From assembly GCF_963082655.1 (NCBI RefSeq), contig NC_081554.1, forward strand, positions 46,930,826 through 46,994,825: a stretch of 64,000 bases of DNA, given 5' to 3'. Below, one piece after another: positions 22,301 to 32,188 of this stretch. The DNA comes from Stomoxys calcitrans. Lineage: Eukaryota > Arthropoda > Insecta > Diptera > Muscidae. Made by a program: the position numbers and the translations under genes. Under the pieces are notes generated by a model. It saw only the letters and a list, made by a program, of their open reading frames with translations, ran no database searches and was not told where the DNA came from. The first letter of the stretch is position 1, and every line of letters starts with the position of its first letter.

Positions 22301-24296
22301 GATTTAAACAGCCTACGTACGTTTCGTGTTTTGTTTCACTGTCAAACATCTTCAGTTTTGTCTTACAAACGAATGAATCGTCTTACAAACGAACAAAGCT
22401 CGTAAATTTTTGAATTTTATTATCAAAATACGTGCTCTGTTAAGAAAGTTTAACGCACGCTTCCGCCATTTTACGACGAAGCTTATTTGTTGGCTCAATG
22501 GGTACGTAAATAAGCAGGATTGTAACTTTTTGAGTGAAGGTCAGCCAGAGGCATTGTAAGAGCTACCAATGCATCCAGAAAAAGTCACAGTTTGGTGCGG
22601 TTTATGGGCTGGTGGCATCATTGGACGGTACTTCTTCGAAGATGATGCGAATTATAACGTATCTGTGAATGGTGGGCGCTACCGTGAGATGATATCCAAT
22701 TTTTTTTTGGACAATATGCAGGAGCTTGACTTGCTTGACTTGTGATGACACTCGTAACAATGGACTTATTGAGAGGCGAGTTTGGTGAATATTTCATTTC
22801 ACGTTCGGGACCAGTTAATTGGCCAAGATCGTGCGATTTAACGCATTTAGACTATTTTTTGTGGGGCTATGTTAAAGCCCATGTCTATACAGACAAGCCC
22901 GCTTCTATTGACGCATCGAAAACATTATGCCAAAATTGGACTAGGTTAGGTTAGGACCATTTAAAGCGCAGTCACGGTCAACATTTGCATGAAATAATCT
23001 TCAAACATCAAATTATATGGACCGTACTATCGTGCTTTTTTTTAATAGCTTTCCTATAGCTCTTAAAAAGTCATTCTTTACAACCATATAATAAAAAAGA
23101 TTTCACACTACTGTCAAGACTCTGATTTTTGTGTTATGTGTCGAAATTTAATTTTCATAGAAAAATTCGTCGAATTTTTTTTTCAAAGATAATTTTTTAA
23201 AATTTTTCGTCTAATTTTTGTTTTCATAAAAAGTTTTGTCAAAATTTAATTTTCATAGAAAAATTTTACTTTACTTGAACCTTTGGCTAAAATCTGACTT
23301 AAAATTCTGTCGAAATCAATTTCCATAAAAAATTTCGTCAAAGTATAATTTTCATAGAAGATCTTTTTAAGGTTTGCAAAATTCGTTGAATTCATACAAA
23401 ACATCATCAAAATTTATTTTTCATAGAAAATTTCGGCGAAATTTTTATTTTCGTAGAATTTTGTCCGAATTTTATTTCCAAAAATATAAAGTCTTTCCGT
23501 CTTACAAATTGTCAATGGTCATTAAGTTGGTCGTACTTTCTTCTTTACACTTGAGGGAGGGATTCAATATATTACTCACCTTAGCTGGATCTCCACTCAG
23601 TGATTGTCCGACAACCAATAAATTCACAATATCCGATGATTTGTCCGATGACAGAAAATCTTTTAATTTCCATTGCGTCGAGCGAGAGACCACAAGTACT
23701 CTGTTCTCTGTTTGGGGTCCAATAATACTGCGTGTCATTAAGGGATCCGAAAGAAATAAAATAAAGCTCATACAATTTGCATCGTTCGAAAGCTTGAGAT
23801 TTTTATTTCGAGCCTCGTAACGACTGCTTATTTCGCCATGATAATAGGTAAATGGAAAGGTTTTGAATAGGAGTTCCAAAAGCAAACTATCAGACTTCTC
23901 CACAAAGCTGTCGTAATAAATAACCGGTGGACATTTGCGTAAATATTCGGTTGCGATTTTATTCACTAAAGCCACCAATGAATTGGTCTGTTCGTTGTTT
24001 GTATTCAAGTGAAATTTTCCAGCTAACACCTCAGCATGGGGTTTAGGTTTGCCACGAAAAATGGGTTCTACGCGTCTCGGTATACGCACATAAGTTTCGG
24101 AGGAGTTGTGCGATGATGCCAATTGTTCACATGACTTATAAATTTCGGGATTCAATTGAAAACGTTTAATGATTTTGTCACTCATGCACTTGGGAGAACT
24201 ATCTTCCGATGGTATCGATGATTCGCTTTGATTTGATGTTCCGAAAAGGCTTATAAAAATGATTGACACGGATGCAATTTGCATTGCGGCCAACAT
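16309..24296 (-). CDS. Ir21a: Ir21a ionotropic receptor (6 exons)
   Basis: A variant ionotropic glutamate receptor. In Drosophila, Ir21a acts with Ir25a and Ir93a in cool sensing at dendritic membranes. Exons in transcript order are 24296-23580, 18934-18597, 18536-18375, 18315-17933, 17873-17681 and 17272-16309. All have GT..AG borders and phases sum to 918 codons plus stop. The start at 24,296 has a CAAA-ATG context and opens a hydrophobic leader. Exon 1 encodes the N-terminal domain (PVIYYDSFVEKSD). Exons 2-3 encode ligand-binding lobe parts (GFAGHRFQ, WDGIEYRLL, IGMSGVYISPDR). Exon 4 carries TM1 (about 416-436), the pore region and TM2 (about 483-508, with YTGSIIAF). Exon 6 carries TM3 (about 691-712, EGMFLLMGIGYAIG), then a long charged cytoplasmic tail. 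Introns 2-4 are 59-60 bp, intron 5 is 408 bp and intron 1 is 4,645 bp of repeats. Assigned from remembered Ir21a motifs such as NISRRSALHLSEECFALF. Confidence 0.87.
17500..17655 (+). repeat. Dispersed repeat fragment in Ir21a intron 5
   Basis: It ends in TTTGGCCCAGCCGAACTTAC and CACGCTTTTACTTGTTGTT, the terminal motif of the dispersed repeat family, and includes CCAATCGGTTGATAACTTGG. It lies immediately next to the exon 5 donor. Confidence 0.5.
19370..19725 (+). repeat. Dispersed repeat copy in Ir21a intron 1
   Basis: Contains CATGTCCGTCCGTCCGTCC, AAAATCACGATAGCGG and the terminal GGCCGAACATAGCACTC with TTTTACTTGTTTTT. It is a short, internally deleted copy of the family at 4,455. Sequence at 18,935-19,369 holds only AT-rich intron and a fragment of the opposite terminus near 19,010. 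Confidence 0.55.
20079..20313 (-). mobile_element. mariner-derived MITE in Ir21a intron 1
   Basis: It is bounded by TA on both sides, begins TTGGGTTGCCCAAAAAGTAA and ends with the near-perfect inverse TTACTTTTTGGGCAATCCAA. The interior (AAGTAACAGCTGATAACTG, ACAAGCTGTGAAAAAATTTG) matches the ends of the mariner at 28,548 in reverse orientation, with the transposase removed. 235 bases. Confidence 0.9.
20590..21850. repeat. Minisatellite of ~105-140-bp units (block 1)
   Basis: The phrase GTCCCGATCGGTCCAC or close variants recurs at about 20791, 20896, 21037, 21162, 21300, 21414, 21552 and 21762, each with a CTTTCATTTGAGTC phrase before it and a TTTTGGGCGGTACTTTTG phrase after it. It lies in Ir21a intron 1. 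The reverse complement of the same family forms the block at 25,380-27,010. No product. Confidence 0.75.
21880..22255 (-). pseudogene. LINE reverse transcriptase C-terminal fragment
   Basis: The frame reads KVQVFINRCLRQILRIFWP, ISNEELQTRTSTSP, then RKKKWTRLGHFQRRPRDDI and LDWNPQ. This is the post-thumb C-terminal part of an endonuclease/reverse transcriptase LINE of the kind common in flies and other invertebrates. It is 5'-truncated, as usual for LINE insertions, and lies in the sense direction of Ir21a in intron 1. Confidence 0.8.
22262..23085 (+). mobile_element. Tc1/mariner-superfamily element, decayed
   Basis: The left end AAAGGGTGAATTTTAAGC and right end AGCTTTCCTATAGCTCTTAA are inverse to each other and match the element at 31,048. 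Inside, on the plus strand, the frame contains WLNGYVNKQD, EGQPEAL, LPMHPEKVTVWCGLWAGGII and, after stops and frameshifts around 22,745, remains of FGPVNWPRSCDLTHLDYFLW and GYVKAHVYTDKP. The latter is the catalytic C-terminal part of a mariner-like transposase. The first part and many codons are lost. Confidence 0.75.
23135..23490. repeat. Short AT-rich tandem repeat (~30 bp, degenerate)
   Basis: Variants of AATTTTCATAGAAAAATT joined to TTCGTCAAAATTT phrases recur about every 30 bases or multiples of it. It lies just downstream of Ir21a exon 1 inside intron 1. Confidence 0.55.
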
Positions 24297-24324
24297 TTTG
24301 GATAGACTGCAGTGCTTCACCACC

Positions 24325-24345
24325 GACACACACACACACACACGC
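24325..24345. repeat. (AC)n microsatellite beside the Ir21a start
   Basis: An uninterrupted CA dinucleotide run, with CACCGACA before it and CGCACCCG after it, about 30 bases upstream of the Ir21a start codon in the predicted 5' UTR. An in-frame extension through it would start at TTG, not ATG, so it is left out of the coding region. The stretch 24,360-24,760 shows nothing else. Confidence 0.85.
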
Positions 24346-24761
24346 ACCCGCAAACCAACTGTTTCAAAAGGTGTTAACGTGAGAATTGTTTTTCGTGTTT
24401 TGACATTGTGATTTCTATCATCGGTCGTATTTATTGCAACAGACTGTGCCTTTTGTCTATGAACTTTGCACAGTGATGCGAATTACAAAAAAAATTAAAA
24501 TTTTCAAGTCAGAATTTTATAAAAACAGAATTGGTGTTGTGAGCAACTTTTTATTTGGATCCAACCGTATCCATCTGTCTGTCGAAATCACAATAGGGCT
24601 CGGCTATGAGTTTTGACACTGTAATATATGGCGGTTAAATTTTTTAATCGACAAACAGCTATCAAAACTACGACAAATTTCAAAGAAATTTCCCCATGGG
24701 TCTAAATTTAAAATCGGGATTCCCGCTTTTAAAGACAAAGTTCGCTTGCTTATACGAGTAG

Positions 24762-25077
24762 AATTGCATATATTGCCCATGAAAATTCCACTAAGGAACA
24801 ACAGCAAACTTCTCACATATCAATTGACTGCACTCCGATTCAAGTTTAAGCTAAATGATAAGGGCCCTCCTTTTTATAGCCGAGTCCGAACGGCGTGTCG
24901 CAGTGCGACACCTCTTTGGAGAGAAGTTTTACATGGCATAGTACCTCACAAATGTTGCCAGCATTAGGAGGGGAAAACCACCACTGAAATTTTTTTCTGA
25001 TGGTCTCGCCAGGATTCGAACCCAGGCATTCAGCGTCATAGGGGGACATGCTAACCTCTGCGCTACGATGGCCTCTG
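24762..25077 (-). mobile_element. tRNA-derived SINE (minus) upstream of Ir21a
   Basis: On the minus strand it starts GGCCATCGTAGCGCAGAGG with A box GCGCAGAGGTTAGCATG and B box GGTTCGAATCC, spaced as in a tRNA. The body has CAGTGGTGGTTTTCCCC and GGACTCGGCTATAAAAAGG and ends near CCTTAGTGGAATTTTCATG. It is a well-preserved copy of the family at 9,512 and 35,435. Confidence 0.88.
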
Positions 25078-25379
25078 TAAAATATCCTTATACGAGTATG
25101 GGAGCTATATCCAAATTAAACTGATTTTAATGAAATTTAGCAGAGGCTTGCAGATGGCATTCAAAACCAAATTTCGTACTTGGTTGAACATTTTGGTCAC
25201 TGCGTCCTTATATGTATAAATGGTGCGATATCCGAACAAATTTTTACCAAAGTTTATAGCGTTTTCCTTTGGGCTAAAAAACTGATATTTGGAAAATTTT
25301 GTAATGATTGGATAAAAATTGCAACGTAGACCTTGATTGCAAAAAAGGACGGACGGACAAATGGTACGAAAAGAAAAGA

Positions 25380-25711
25380 TGAACAGACGGACATAACCTC
25401 GGACATATTTACCGACCATGGCAATATGGGACTCAAATTCAAGGTATTCGCAAGTAGAATACGAATCTGATATACAAATGTGGGACCAAGTTTCTGGGGG
25501 TCCACCCGACCCTTCCCCAAAACACCCCCCAAAAGGACTTATTTACTGACCATGGCCATATGTGGCTTAAATAAAAGGTTTTTGAGTATAGAATACGAAT
25601 CTGATATCCAAATGTGGGGCTAAGTGTTTGGGGGGCCGCCCTTTGTCCCCCCAATGAGGACAAATTTACGACCATAGCAACAATGGGCTCAAACGAAAGG
25701 TCTTTGAGAGT
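25380..25711. repeat. Minisatellite block 2, left part
   Basis: Units built on GACCATGGCAATATGGG, AGAATACGAATCTGATAT and CCCTTCCCCAAAACACCC, spaced about 125-130 bases. It is the reverse complement of the block at 20,590. A LINE end has inserted at 25,712. Sequence at 25,078-25,379 holds only a diverged unit and no gene. Confidence 0.7.
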
Positions 25712-25972
25712 AGGTTAGGTTAGGTTGAAAAGAGGGTGCAGATATTAATCTGTCCCATGCCACTATGGACATACACCTAAGCCAATAATCGGCTTGTTGT
25801 GCGCTCTAAAAACTATAAAGTAACCTCAAAAAAGAAAAATGTTAAGTTAGGAATTCCGTGCTACTTAAAAAATCCTTAATTGTTTTCAATACCACTCCCC
25901 TAAGTTGGTTCATGTCTGGTATTGTGTCTCCACCTAAGTGACGGTATCTGTTAGACGCGAAAGCCAGGCATG
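25712..25972 (-). mobile_element. 5'-truncated LINE, same family as 6,360
   Basis: Minus strand: LAFASNRYRHLGGDTIPDM, VVLKTIKDFLSSTEFLT and a stop, then a 3' UTR matching 7,200-7,300 and the end AACCTAACCTAACCTA. Only the last part of the ORF is present. The shared exact 3' end with variable 5' truncation identifies target-primed retrotransposition. It split the minisatellite. Confidence 0.85.
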
Positions 25973-25984
25973 ATATCAATATTT

Positions 25985-27010
25985 GGGAAAAAGTGCCATT
26001 GGCGCCAAGCCACCCCCCTAACTCCACCCAAATAGGGAGTATTCGATGGCCATTACAATATGAGGTTCAAATTAGAGGTATCTGATATATATTTTCAAGC
26101 CCAAGTCACTGAGTAGCCGCCCCATTCCCCAAACCGGTCATGTTTGCCGACTATAGGAATATGGGGCTCAAATGATAGGTATTTGGGAGTAGACCACGAA
26201 TCTGATATCAACATACGGGACCAACTGTCTAGGGGACGTCCCACCACCATAACAACCCCCAAATAGGACGTATTTGCTTACCAAGATAGTGGAGCTCGTT
26301 ATTGATAGTTTTTAGGGCCCATATCCCAAACAGAACAAATTCGGTGCTTTTGCAATAAGAGGTTTAAATGAATTGTATTTGGGATTAAAAAACTAATTTG
26401 GTACCCAATTTTGAGGCCAATGGCAATATGGGGTTCAAATAAATGATATGTAGATATATGAGAATGGAGCACGATGCTGATATATTTTCAGGGCTTAGTG
26501 TTTGGGGGACCAACCCACTCCCCCAAAACACCCCAAAATCGGGCATATTTTCCGACCATATCAATGTGAGGCTCAAATGAAAGGTTTTGGGGGCTAGAGC
26601 ACGAATTGATACCCACTTTCGGAATCAATTTTCTGGGAATCTACCCCTTTTCCAAAATAACCCATAAACAGCAATTATTTACTGACCATTGCAATATGGG
26701 GCTCAAATAAAGGCATTAGGGAGTAGAATACGAATCTGATAACCAAATGTGAAACCATGTATTTGGGGCACCGCCCCTTCCCCAAAACACCCACCAAAGG
26801 GTAAAAATTTTTCGACTATGCCAATATGTGTTTCCTATTTGGGTATTTGAGATTACAAAACGAATTTGGTTAGCAATTTTGGGGCCAAGTGTTTGGAGGA
26901 CGCCTCATACATAAACTCCCCTTAAGCCAATGGCAATATGGGGTTTAAGTAAATGGTATTTGAGAGAAGACCACGATGCTAATATTTTTTTCAGGGTCAA
27001 GTGTCTGAGG
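25985..27010. repeat. Minisatellite block 2, right part
   Basis: Continuation of the family, with GGCTCAAATGAAAGG, GGGGACCAACCCACTCCCCC and GACCATATCAATGTG phrases at spacings near 125-150 bases, diverging towards 27,000. Confidence 0.65.
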
Positions 27011-27049
27011 GACCACCTCAACCCTGAAACATTAAAGCTCCATTTTTAC

Positions 27050-27290
27050 TTATTGCAAAAAGGGGAACTTCAAAGTTAACAAGGATTGAAGGTCCTTAAA
27101 TACTGAAAGGTCATAATTGCCATCCTCAATCCTGTGATATCTTACTTGACAAGGTTTTTTGGCCTTATCGTACTTGAAACCACATTCAGTTAAAAGTTGT
27201 TTACTCCTCTTGTAGCATATCCTACGATTTAGTGCCGAATTTTGAACACTGTCCAACCTTACCAGGGTTTAATGAACAGAGTTGGTTACG
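27050..27290 (-). pseudogene. LINE RT C-terminal fragment, probable
   Basis: On the minus strand the frame reads TLVRLDSVQNSALNRRICYK, close to the LDxVQNxALR phrase after the RT domain of Jockey-like LINEs, then degenerates. Only about 70 residues. From 27,291 to 27,821 nothing further is recognised. Confidence 0.45.
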
Positions 27291-27821
27291 ATTGCACTTG
27301 TGCTACTGTGTGTGTACTGTATACTTCCTTGCAACCAAAACTCACGCTATAGGTCAACACCTCTATAAAAATTGATTTGATTTTTATTAATAATTTTCCC
27401 CATTACCAATTTGATTGTGCATAGGCTTTGTGGTTGGTCATGTATTCTATGATATTTTGGTGCACCTGTTTCGTATACATAAAATTTACTTGAGAAACAA
27501 AAAGGCTATTGATATAGAATAAAGGTTAAAAATAAACATTTTCGCAATTGGTAAAATTTTGTGTATGGGGCAAGACTGGGTTCCTTAAGATTTCTATATA
27601 TAGCCATTGAAATACTATTGTGTCGATTCGAATAAAGCATTTTTGTCAAAGTCAAAGTGACAACTACATAAATTGCAAGGAAAATCTCCATTCATTGAGC
27701 TCGTCTCGAAAGAGAAACAAACAAAAATGGTAAATCATTGTAATGATAATGACAAGGTAACAAAAAATTTGTTATAATTTAAAAAAATGTTTTCTTGTAT
27801 TTCGAGTTTATTTTTTTATTA

Positions 27822-28056
27822 TTGGTTGCCCAAAAAGTAATTGCGGATTTTTCATATAGTCGGCGTTGACAAATTTTTTCACAGCTTGTGACTCTGTAAT
27901 TGCATTCTTTCTTCTGTCAGTTATCAGCAGTTACTTTTAGCTTGCTTTAAAAAAAAGTGTAAAAAAGGTATATTTGATTAAAGTTCATTCTAAGTTTTAA
28001 TAAAAATTCATTTACTTTCTTTTAAAAAATCCGCAATTACTTTTTGGGCAACCAAA
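27822..28056 (+). mobile_element. mariner-derived MITE
   Basis: TA-flanked. Begins TTGGTTGCCCAAAAAGTAAT and ends with the inverse ACTTTTTGGGCAACCAA. The interior matches the ends of the mariner at 28,548 in the same orientation, with no transposase. Confidence 0.9.
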
Positions 28057-28089
28057 TATTTTTTGAGATAATAAACATTCTGTTGAATA

Positions 28090-28545
28090 GGAGTATTATG
28101 GAGAGTATAGGAGACTCATCGTTTGAGATGGCTGCCATGACGCTGGTTCGGACGCCCCAAGGTGGAGCGCTCTTATGGATCTTGGTGAAATACCGGATTC
28201 TTGAGAAATTTGGCCAAATCCAAACCTTACGCAGATAACCTATTTATTCTTGGAACAGGCAGACGGTGGAGAAGGCTGTCATGACGCTGGCTGGGACTCC
28301 TCAAGATGGGGTTATTTCAGCGCTCTAATGGATCTGGTTGGAAGACCGGATTCTTGGGAAATTTGGCCATAAAGGGCCGAACCAAAATCTTACGCTGATA
28401 ACCTATTTATTCTAGGAACTCTACGATATCGGAGGTATTGGAAATGGCTATCGCACTGGGGAGTGCGGATTGACCGCAGATTCCGAGTTTAAGTTTCTCT
28501 TTCTCCAGGGTGTGCCATTGCAGTTGTCAGGATTTTCCTCGCAAG
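28090..28545 (+). pseudogene. LINE reverse transcriptase remnants, partly duplicated
   Basis: Two successive, related stretches read AAMTLVRTPQGGALLWILV (about 28,130) and GTPQDGVISALLWIWL-like (about 28,290). Both derive from RT block 4 (TPQGG) and continue with RILEKFG/RILGKFG and ACGCTGATAACC, where the YADD region would follow. Frames are broken. The piece ends where the mariner is inserted at 28,548, and RNase H remains follow after the mariner. Confidence 0.6.
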
Positions 28546-28547
28546 TA

Positions 28548-29498
28548 TTGGGTTGCCCAAAAAGTAATTGTCGGTAATATAGTAGTAATATGGTCGGCGT
28601 TGACAAATTTTTTCAACGGCTTGTGACTCTGTAATTGCATTCTTTCTTCCGTCAGTTATCAGCTGTTACTTTTAGCTTGCTCTAGAAAAAAAGTGCGCGA
28701 AATTTTGTTTACATTTGTTTGTTTGGCGTCAATTTTAATATGGAGCCCACATGTATTGAAAGAAATTCATTTAACAAACCGAATCAACGCTTGTGATATG
28801 CACCTAAACGCAATGAATTCGATCCGTTTTTAAAACGAATCATAACTGGAGATGAAAAATGGATTGTTTACAACAACGTTAGTCGAAAACGATCATGGTC
28901 CAAGCATGGTGAACAAGTTCAAACCACTTCAAAGGCTGATATCCACCAGAAGAAGGTTATGCTGTCTGTTTGGTGGGATTGGAAGGGTGTGGTATATTTT
29001 GAGCTGCTTCCAAGGAACCAAACGATTAATTCGGATGTTTACTGTCAACAATTGGACAAATTAAATACTGCCATCAAGGAGAAGCGACCAGAATTGGTCA
29101 ATTGTAAAGGTGTCACATTCCACCAGGACAACGCTAGACCGCACACATCTTTGGTCACTCGCCAAAAACTGAGTGAGCTTGGCTGGGAACTTTTGATGCA
29201 TCCACCATATAGCCCTGACCTTGCACCATCAGACTACCATTTATTTCGATCTTTGCAGAACTCCTTAAATGGTAAAACTTTCGGCAATGATGAGGCTATA
29301 AAATCGCACTTGGTTCAGTTTTTTGCAGATAAAGGCCCGAAGTTCTATGAGCGTGGAATACTAAATTTGCCAGGAAGATGGCAAAAGGTTATCGAACAAA
29401 ATGGCAATTATATATTTGATTAAAGTTCATTCTAAGCTTTATTAAAAATGCGTTTACTTTCTTTTAAAAAATCCGCAATTACTTTTTAGGCAACCCAA
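28548..29498 (+). mobile_element. mariner element with partly readable transposase
   Basis: TA-flanked, with ~30-base inverted ends TTGGGTTGCCCAAAAAGTAA and ATTACTTTTTAGGCAACCCA. At 951 bases it is shorter than a ~1.3-kb mariner, the missing part being most of the N-terminal DNA-binding region. A continuous frame runs from about 28,800 to 29,423. It contains ITGDEKWI (first catalytic Asp), HQDNARPH (second) and APSDYHLF (third), with 34 residues between the last two, i.e. DD34D. It is probably the source family of the four MITEs nearby. It sits inside a LINE remnant. Confidence 0.9.
28797..29423 (+). pseudogene. mariner transposase, 5'-truncated and frameshifted
   Basis: Cut-and-paste transposase of the mariner family. 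The catalytic half is intact and readable from APKRNEFDPFLKRIITGDE to GNYIFD, including MLSVWWDWKGVVYF, HQDNARPHTS and PYSPDLAPSDYHLF. Just upstream the frame shifts by one base near 28,807 (CDMHL is in another frame), and the N-terminal helix-turn-helix region is mostly deleted. The protein should not be active. A Met at 28,959 opens a 154-residue frame that lacks the first catalytic Asp. Confidence 0.85.
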
Positions 29499-29512
29499 TA
29501 ATTTGGTATAAA

Positions 29513-29912
29513 GAAGGTATTTGTGGGACTTTACTCCTGTCAGGTACACGTGGATTGTAGGTCGGGTTTGACACCTAGATTAATGAGTTAGTTGTAATCG
29601 GCGGTGGTACTACCGGTTCTGACTTATGGGTGCCATGTCTGGGCCACTGACGGAGTACGTGACCCGTGTGAGGCATATTGACAGGGTTAATCGAGTGCAA
29701 TGAGCACCACCGCAACAAGATCCTTGGAGATTTTGTTGGGAGTCCAGGTCATCGTTCTGTACATTAGTCATTAATATATTTTACAGATGGATCGAAAATT
29801 GAAAACGGTATTGGGTGTGGTATTCTCTCCTCGAGCTCGACATTGCCGTTTCATTTCACATGCGTGATGAGTGCAGTATTTCCCAGGCGGAGATTTATGC
29901 AATTGATCATAT
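29513..29912 (+). pseudogene. LINE RNase H fragment
   Basis: At about 29,775 the frame reads YFTDGSKIENGIGCGILSS, the start of an RNase H domain with the catalytic Asp present. After a frameshift it continues ECSISQAEIYAIDH. It is cut by the MITE at 29,916. Together with the RT pieces at 28,090 it is probably one LINE split by the mariner. Confidence 0.65.
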
Positions 29913-29915
29913 ATT

Positions 29916-30140
29916 AGGTTGCCCAAAAAGTAATTGCGGATTTTTCATATAGTCGGCGTTGACAAATTTTTTCGCAGCTTGTGACTCTGTAATTGCATTA
30001 TTTCTTCTGTCAATTATCAGCTGTTACTTTTAGCTTGCTTTAGAAAAAAAGTATATTTGATTAAAGTTCATTCTAAGTTTTATTAAAAATGCATTTACTT
30101 TCTTTTTAAAAAATCCGCAATTACTTTTTGGGCAACCCAA
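29916..30140 (+). mobile_element. mariner-derived MITE
   Basis: TA-flanked. Begins TTAGGTTGCCCAAAAAGTAA and ends TTACTTTTTGGGCAACCCAA. 225 bases, same orientation as the element at 27,822. Confidence 0.9.
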
Positions 30141-30760
30141 TATGTAGACGTTTCAAATTTAACATATTTTAGCTTCAAACTTAGCATATCTGAAGCTTTT
30201 TATAAACAGTTATTTAAACCGGAAGTTTGACCAGAATATGTGAAAGTACGCCCGTTCCAGTTTTTCCCAAAGGACAAAGCAATAAGCGAACAAACTTAAA
30301 GGCTTCGCTCAGTTATAAGGTAAAATGCTACTTTCAAAATATGTCAGGAATGAGAACGAAAAGTACGCAGAAAAGAGACTTGACAGACAAAATTATTGAA
30401 AATTTGATGACTATCAATCAATTACTTAGTTGAGGTTGTTGAAAAAACAGGCTTACTGCCATGTAGAGCACAAAACTCCGATGCCATTCATGAATTGCAA
30501 ATCCAGGAACAAGTCCCCCTGTGGGCCAAAAAAAAAATTATTTGTTTTATTAAACTTAGATGGTTTTTTTGCCTTGCTTATGGATATATTGTTATTGTTG
30601 TTATATGTTGGCTTGCAAAGAGTGCCTTTCAACAACAAATTTATGCTTTGGGTCGTTGAGATTCAAAATAAATTGTTGCAGGAATATTAACAACTTTCGT
30701 AGTTGTGTTTTCGCCCAAAGTTGTTGTTTTTAAAAATTATTTTTATCTGTGTAACTCCAG
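30141..30760 (+). other. Stretch with a possible LINE endonuclease remnant
   Basis: Mostly AT-rich and unassigned. Near 30,315 the frame KVKCYFQNMSGMRTKST recalls the YQNVxGLRTK start of LINE endonuclease domains, but the match is short. No host gene is seen. Confidence 0.3.
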
Positions 30761-30769
30761 TACTACAAT

Positions 30770-32175
30770 TATATCCCAATATGGGCTGGTCTGAATCATT
30801 TTTGGTATAGTTGCCGGGAGCCCTTATGCAAGTCTCAGTTTTAACAGAATCAGGAATTAAATTTTAATGGAATTAAAACCCTAAATTGGAGAATCGGTCT
30901 ATAAGAAAGTTATATCTAAATATGGTCCGATCTGGACCATATTCTGGTCGGATGACGGGATGCTTAAAACAATAGACTATTAATCTGGTAATAAATACGT
31001 CTATTTGGGCTTAAGACCCTAAATCAGCAGATAGGTCTATATGGCAAATAAAGGGTGATTTTTTAAGAGCTATAGGAAAGTTTAAAAAAAAAACATATAA
31101 AATTCAGAAAAATGCATAAAGTCTTTATTTGAATCGATAGTATGGTCCATATAATTTAAAGTTTGAATAATATTTCATACAAGTGTTTACCGTGACTGCG
31201 CCTCAAATGGTCCATTATGGTCGGTATCTCACGAATAAATGATTCAATGTTGTCTTCCAATGCTTCAATTGCAGCGGGCTTGTCGGTATAGACAAGAGCC
31301 TTAACGTAGCCCAACAAAAAATTTTTTAAAGGCGTTAAATCGGAAGATCTGGGCGTCTAATTGACCGGTCCCGAATGTGAAATAAAATGTTCACCGAACT
31401 CGCCTCTTAATAAGTCCTTTGATACGCGTAATGTGTGCCATGTGGCACCTTCTTGTGGAAACCACATGTCATGCAAGTCAAGTTCTTGCATTTTGGGCAA
31501 AAAAAGTTTGTTTTGCTATCATATCACGATAGCGCTGACTATTCATAGTTACGTTGCGATTCGCATTAACTTTGAAGAAGTACGGTCCAATGATGCCACC
31601 AGCCCATAAACCGCACCAAATTGTGACTTTTTCTCTATGCATTGGTAGCTCTTGTAATGCTTCTGGCTGATCTTCACTCCATAATCGACAATTTTGCTTA
31701 TTTAAATTGGTAGCTCTTGCAATGCTTCTGGCTGATCTTCACTCCAAAATCGACAATTTTGCTTATTTACGTACCCATTGAGCCAAAAATTAGCTGTGCG
31801 CCCTATACAGCGCTCGCTGTCAAATTTCAGCAAAATCGCATAATAAATGTAGTACTAATAGGCCTAAAACATTAAATCGGCAGATTGGGGTATATGGGGG
31901 CTACATCAAGATCTAGTTCGATTTAGCCCATCTTTGAACATAACCTGTCTATGGATAAAAAAAATTATCTGTGCAAAGTTTCAGCTCAATATCTCTATTT
32001 TTAAAGATTGTAGCGTGATTTCAACAGACAGACGGACGGACATGGCTAAATCGTCTTAGATTTTAACGACGATCAAGAATATATATACTTTATAGGATTG
32101 GGAATGGATATTTCGATGTGTTGCAAACGGAATAACAAAATGAATATACCCCCATCCTTCGGTGGTGGGTACAAA
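30770..32175 (-). repeat. Dispersed repeat, minus, split by a mariner-like element
   Basis: Outer parts 30,770-31,045 and 31,810-32,175 are the reverse complement of the repeat at 4,455. They contain GACCCTAAATCAGCAGATAG, TAGCGTGATTTCAACAGAC, ACGGACATGGCTAAATCG and the head CCATCCTTCGGTGGTGGGTA. The interruption between 31,046 and 31,808 is a separate element. Confidence 0.7.
31046..31808 (-). mobile_element. Tc1/mariner-superfamily element, truncated
   Basis: It starts AAAGGGTGATTTTTTAAGAG, the end shared with the element at 22,262. Read on the minus strand it encodes LNGYVNKQNCRFWSEDQPEA, LPMHREKVTIWCGLWAGGII and then diverged C-terminal parts (GYVKALVYTDKPAAIEAL, VIFAREIPTIMDHL-like). The far end lacks the inverted terminus. 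A 65-base stretch with GCTTCTGGCTGATCTTCACT is duplicated in tandem around 31,644 and 31,709. Inactive. Confidence 0.75.
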
Positions 32176-32188
32176 AGTAATACAAATA

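Noticed and set aside
24297..24353. N-terminal extension of Ir21a through the CA repeat
   Set aside because: The extension would start at TTG, and its residues are simply the translated dinucleotide repeat.
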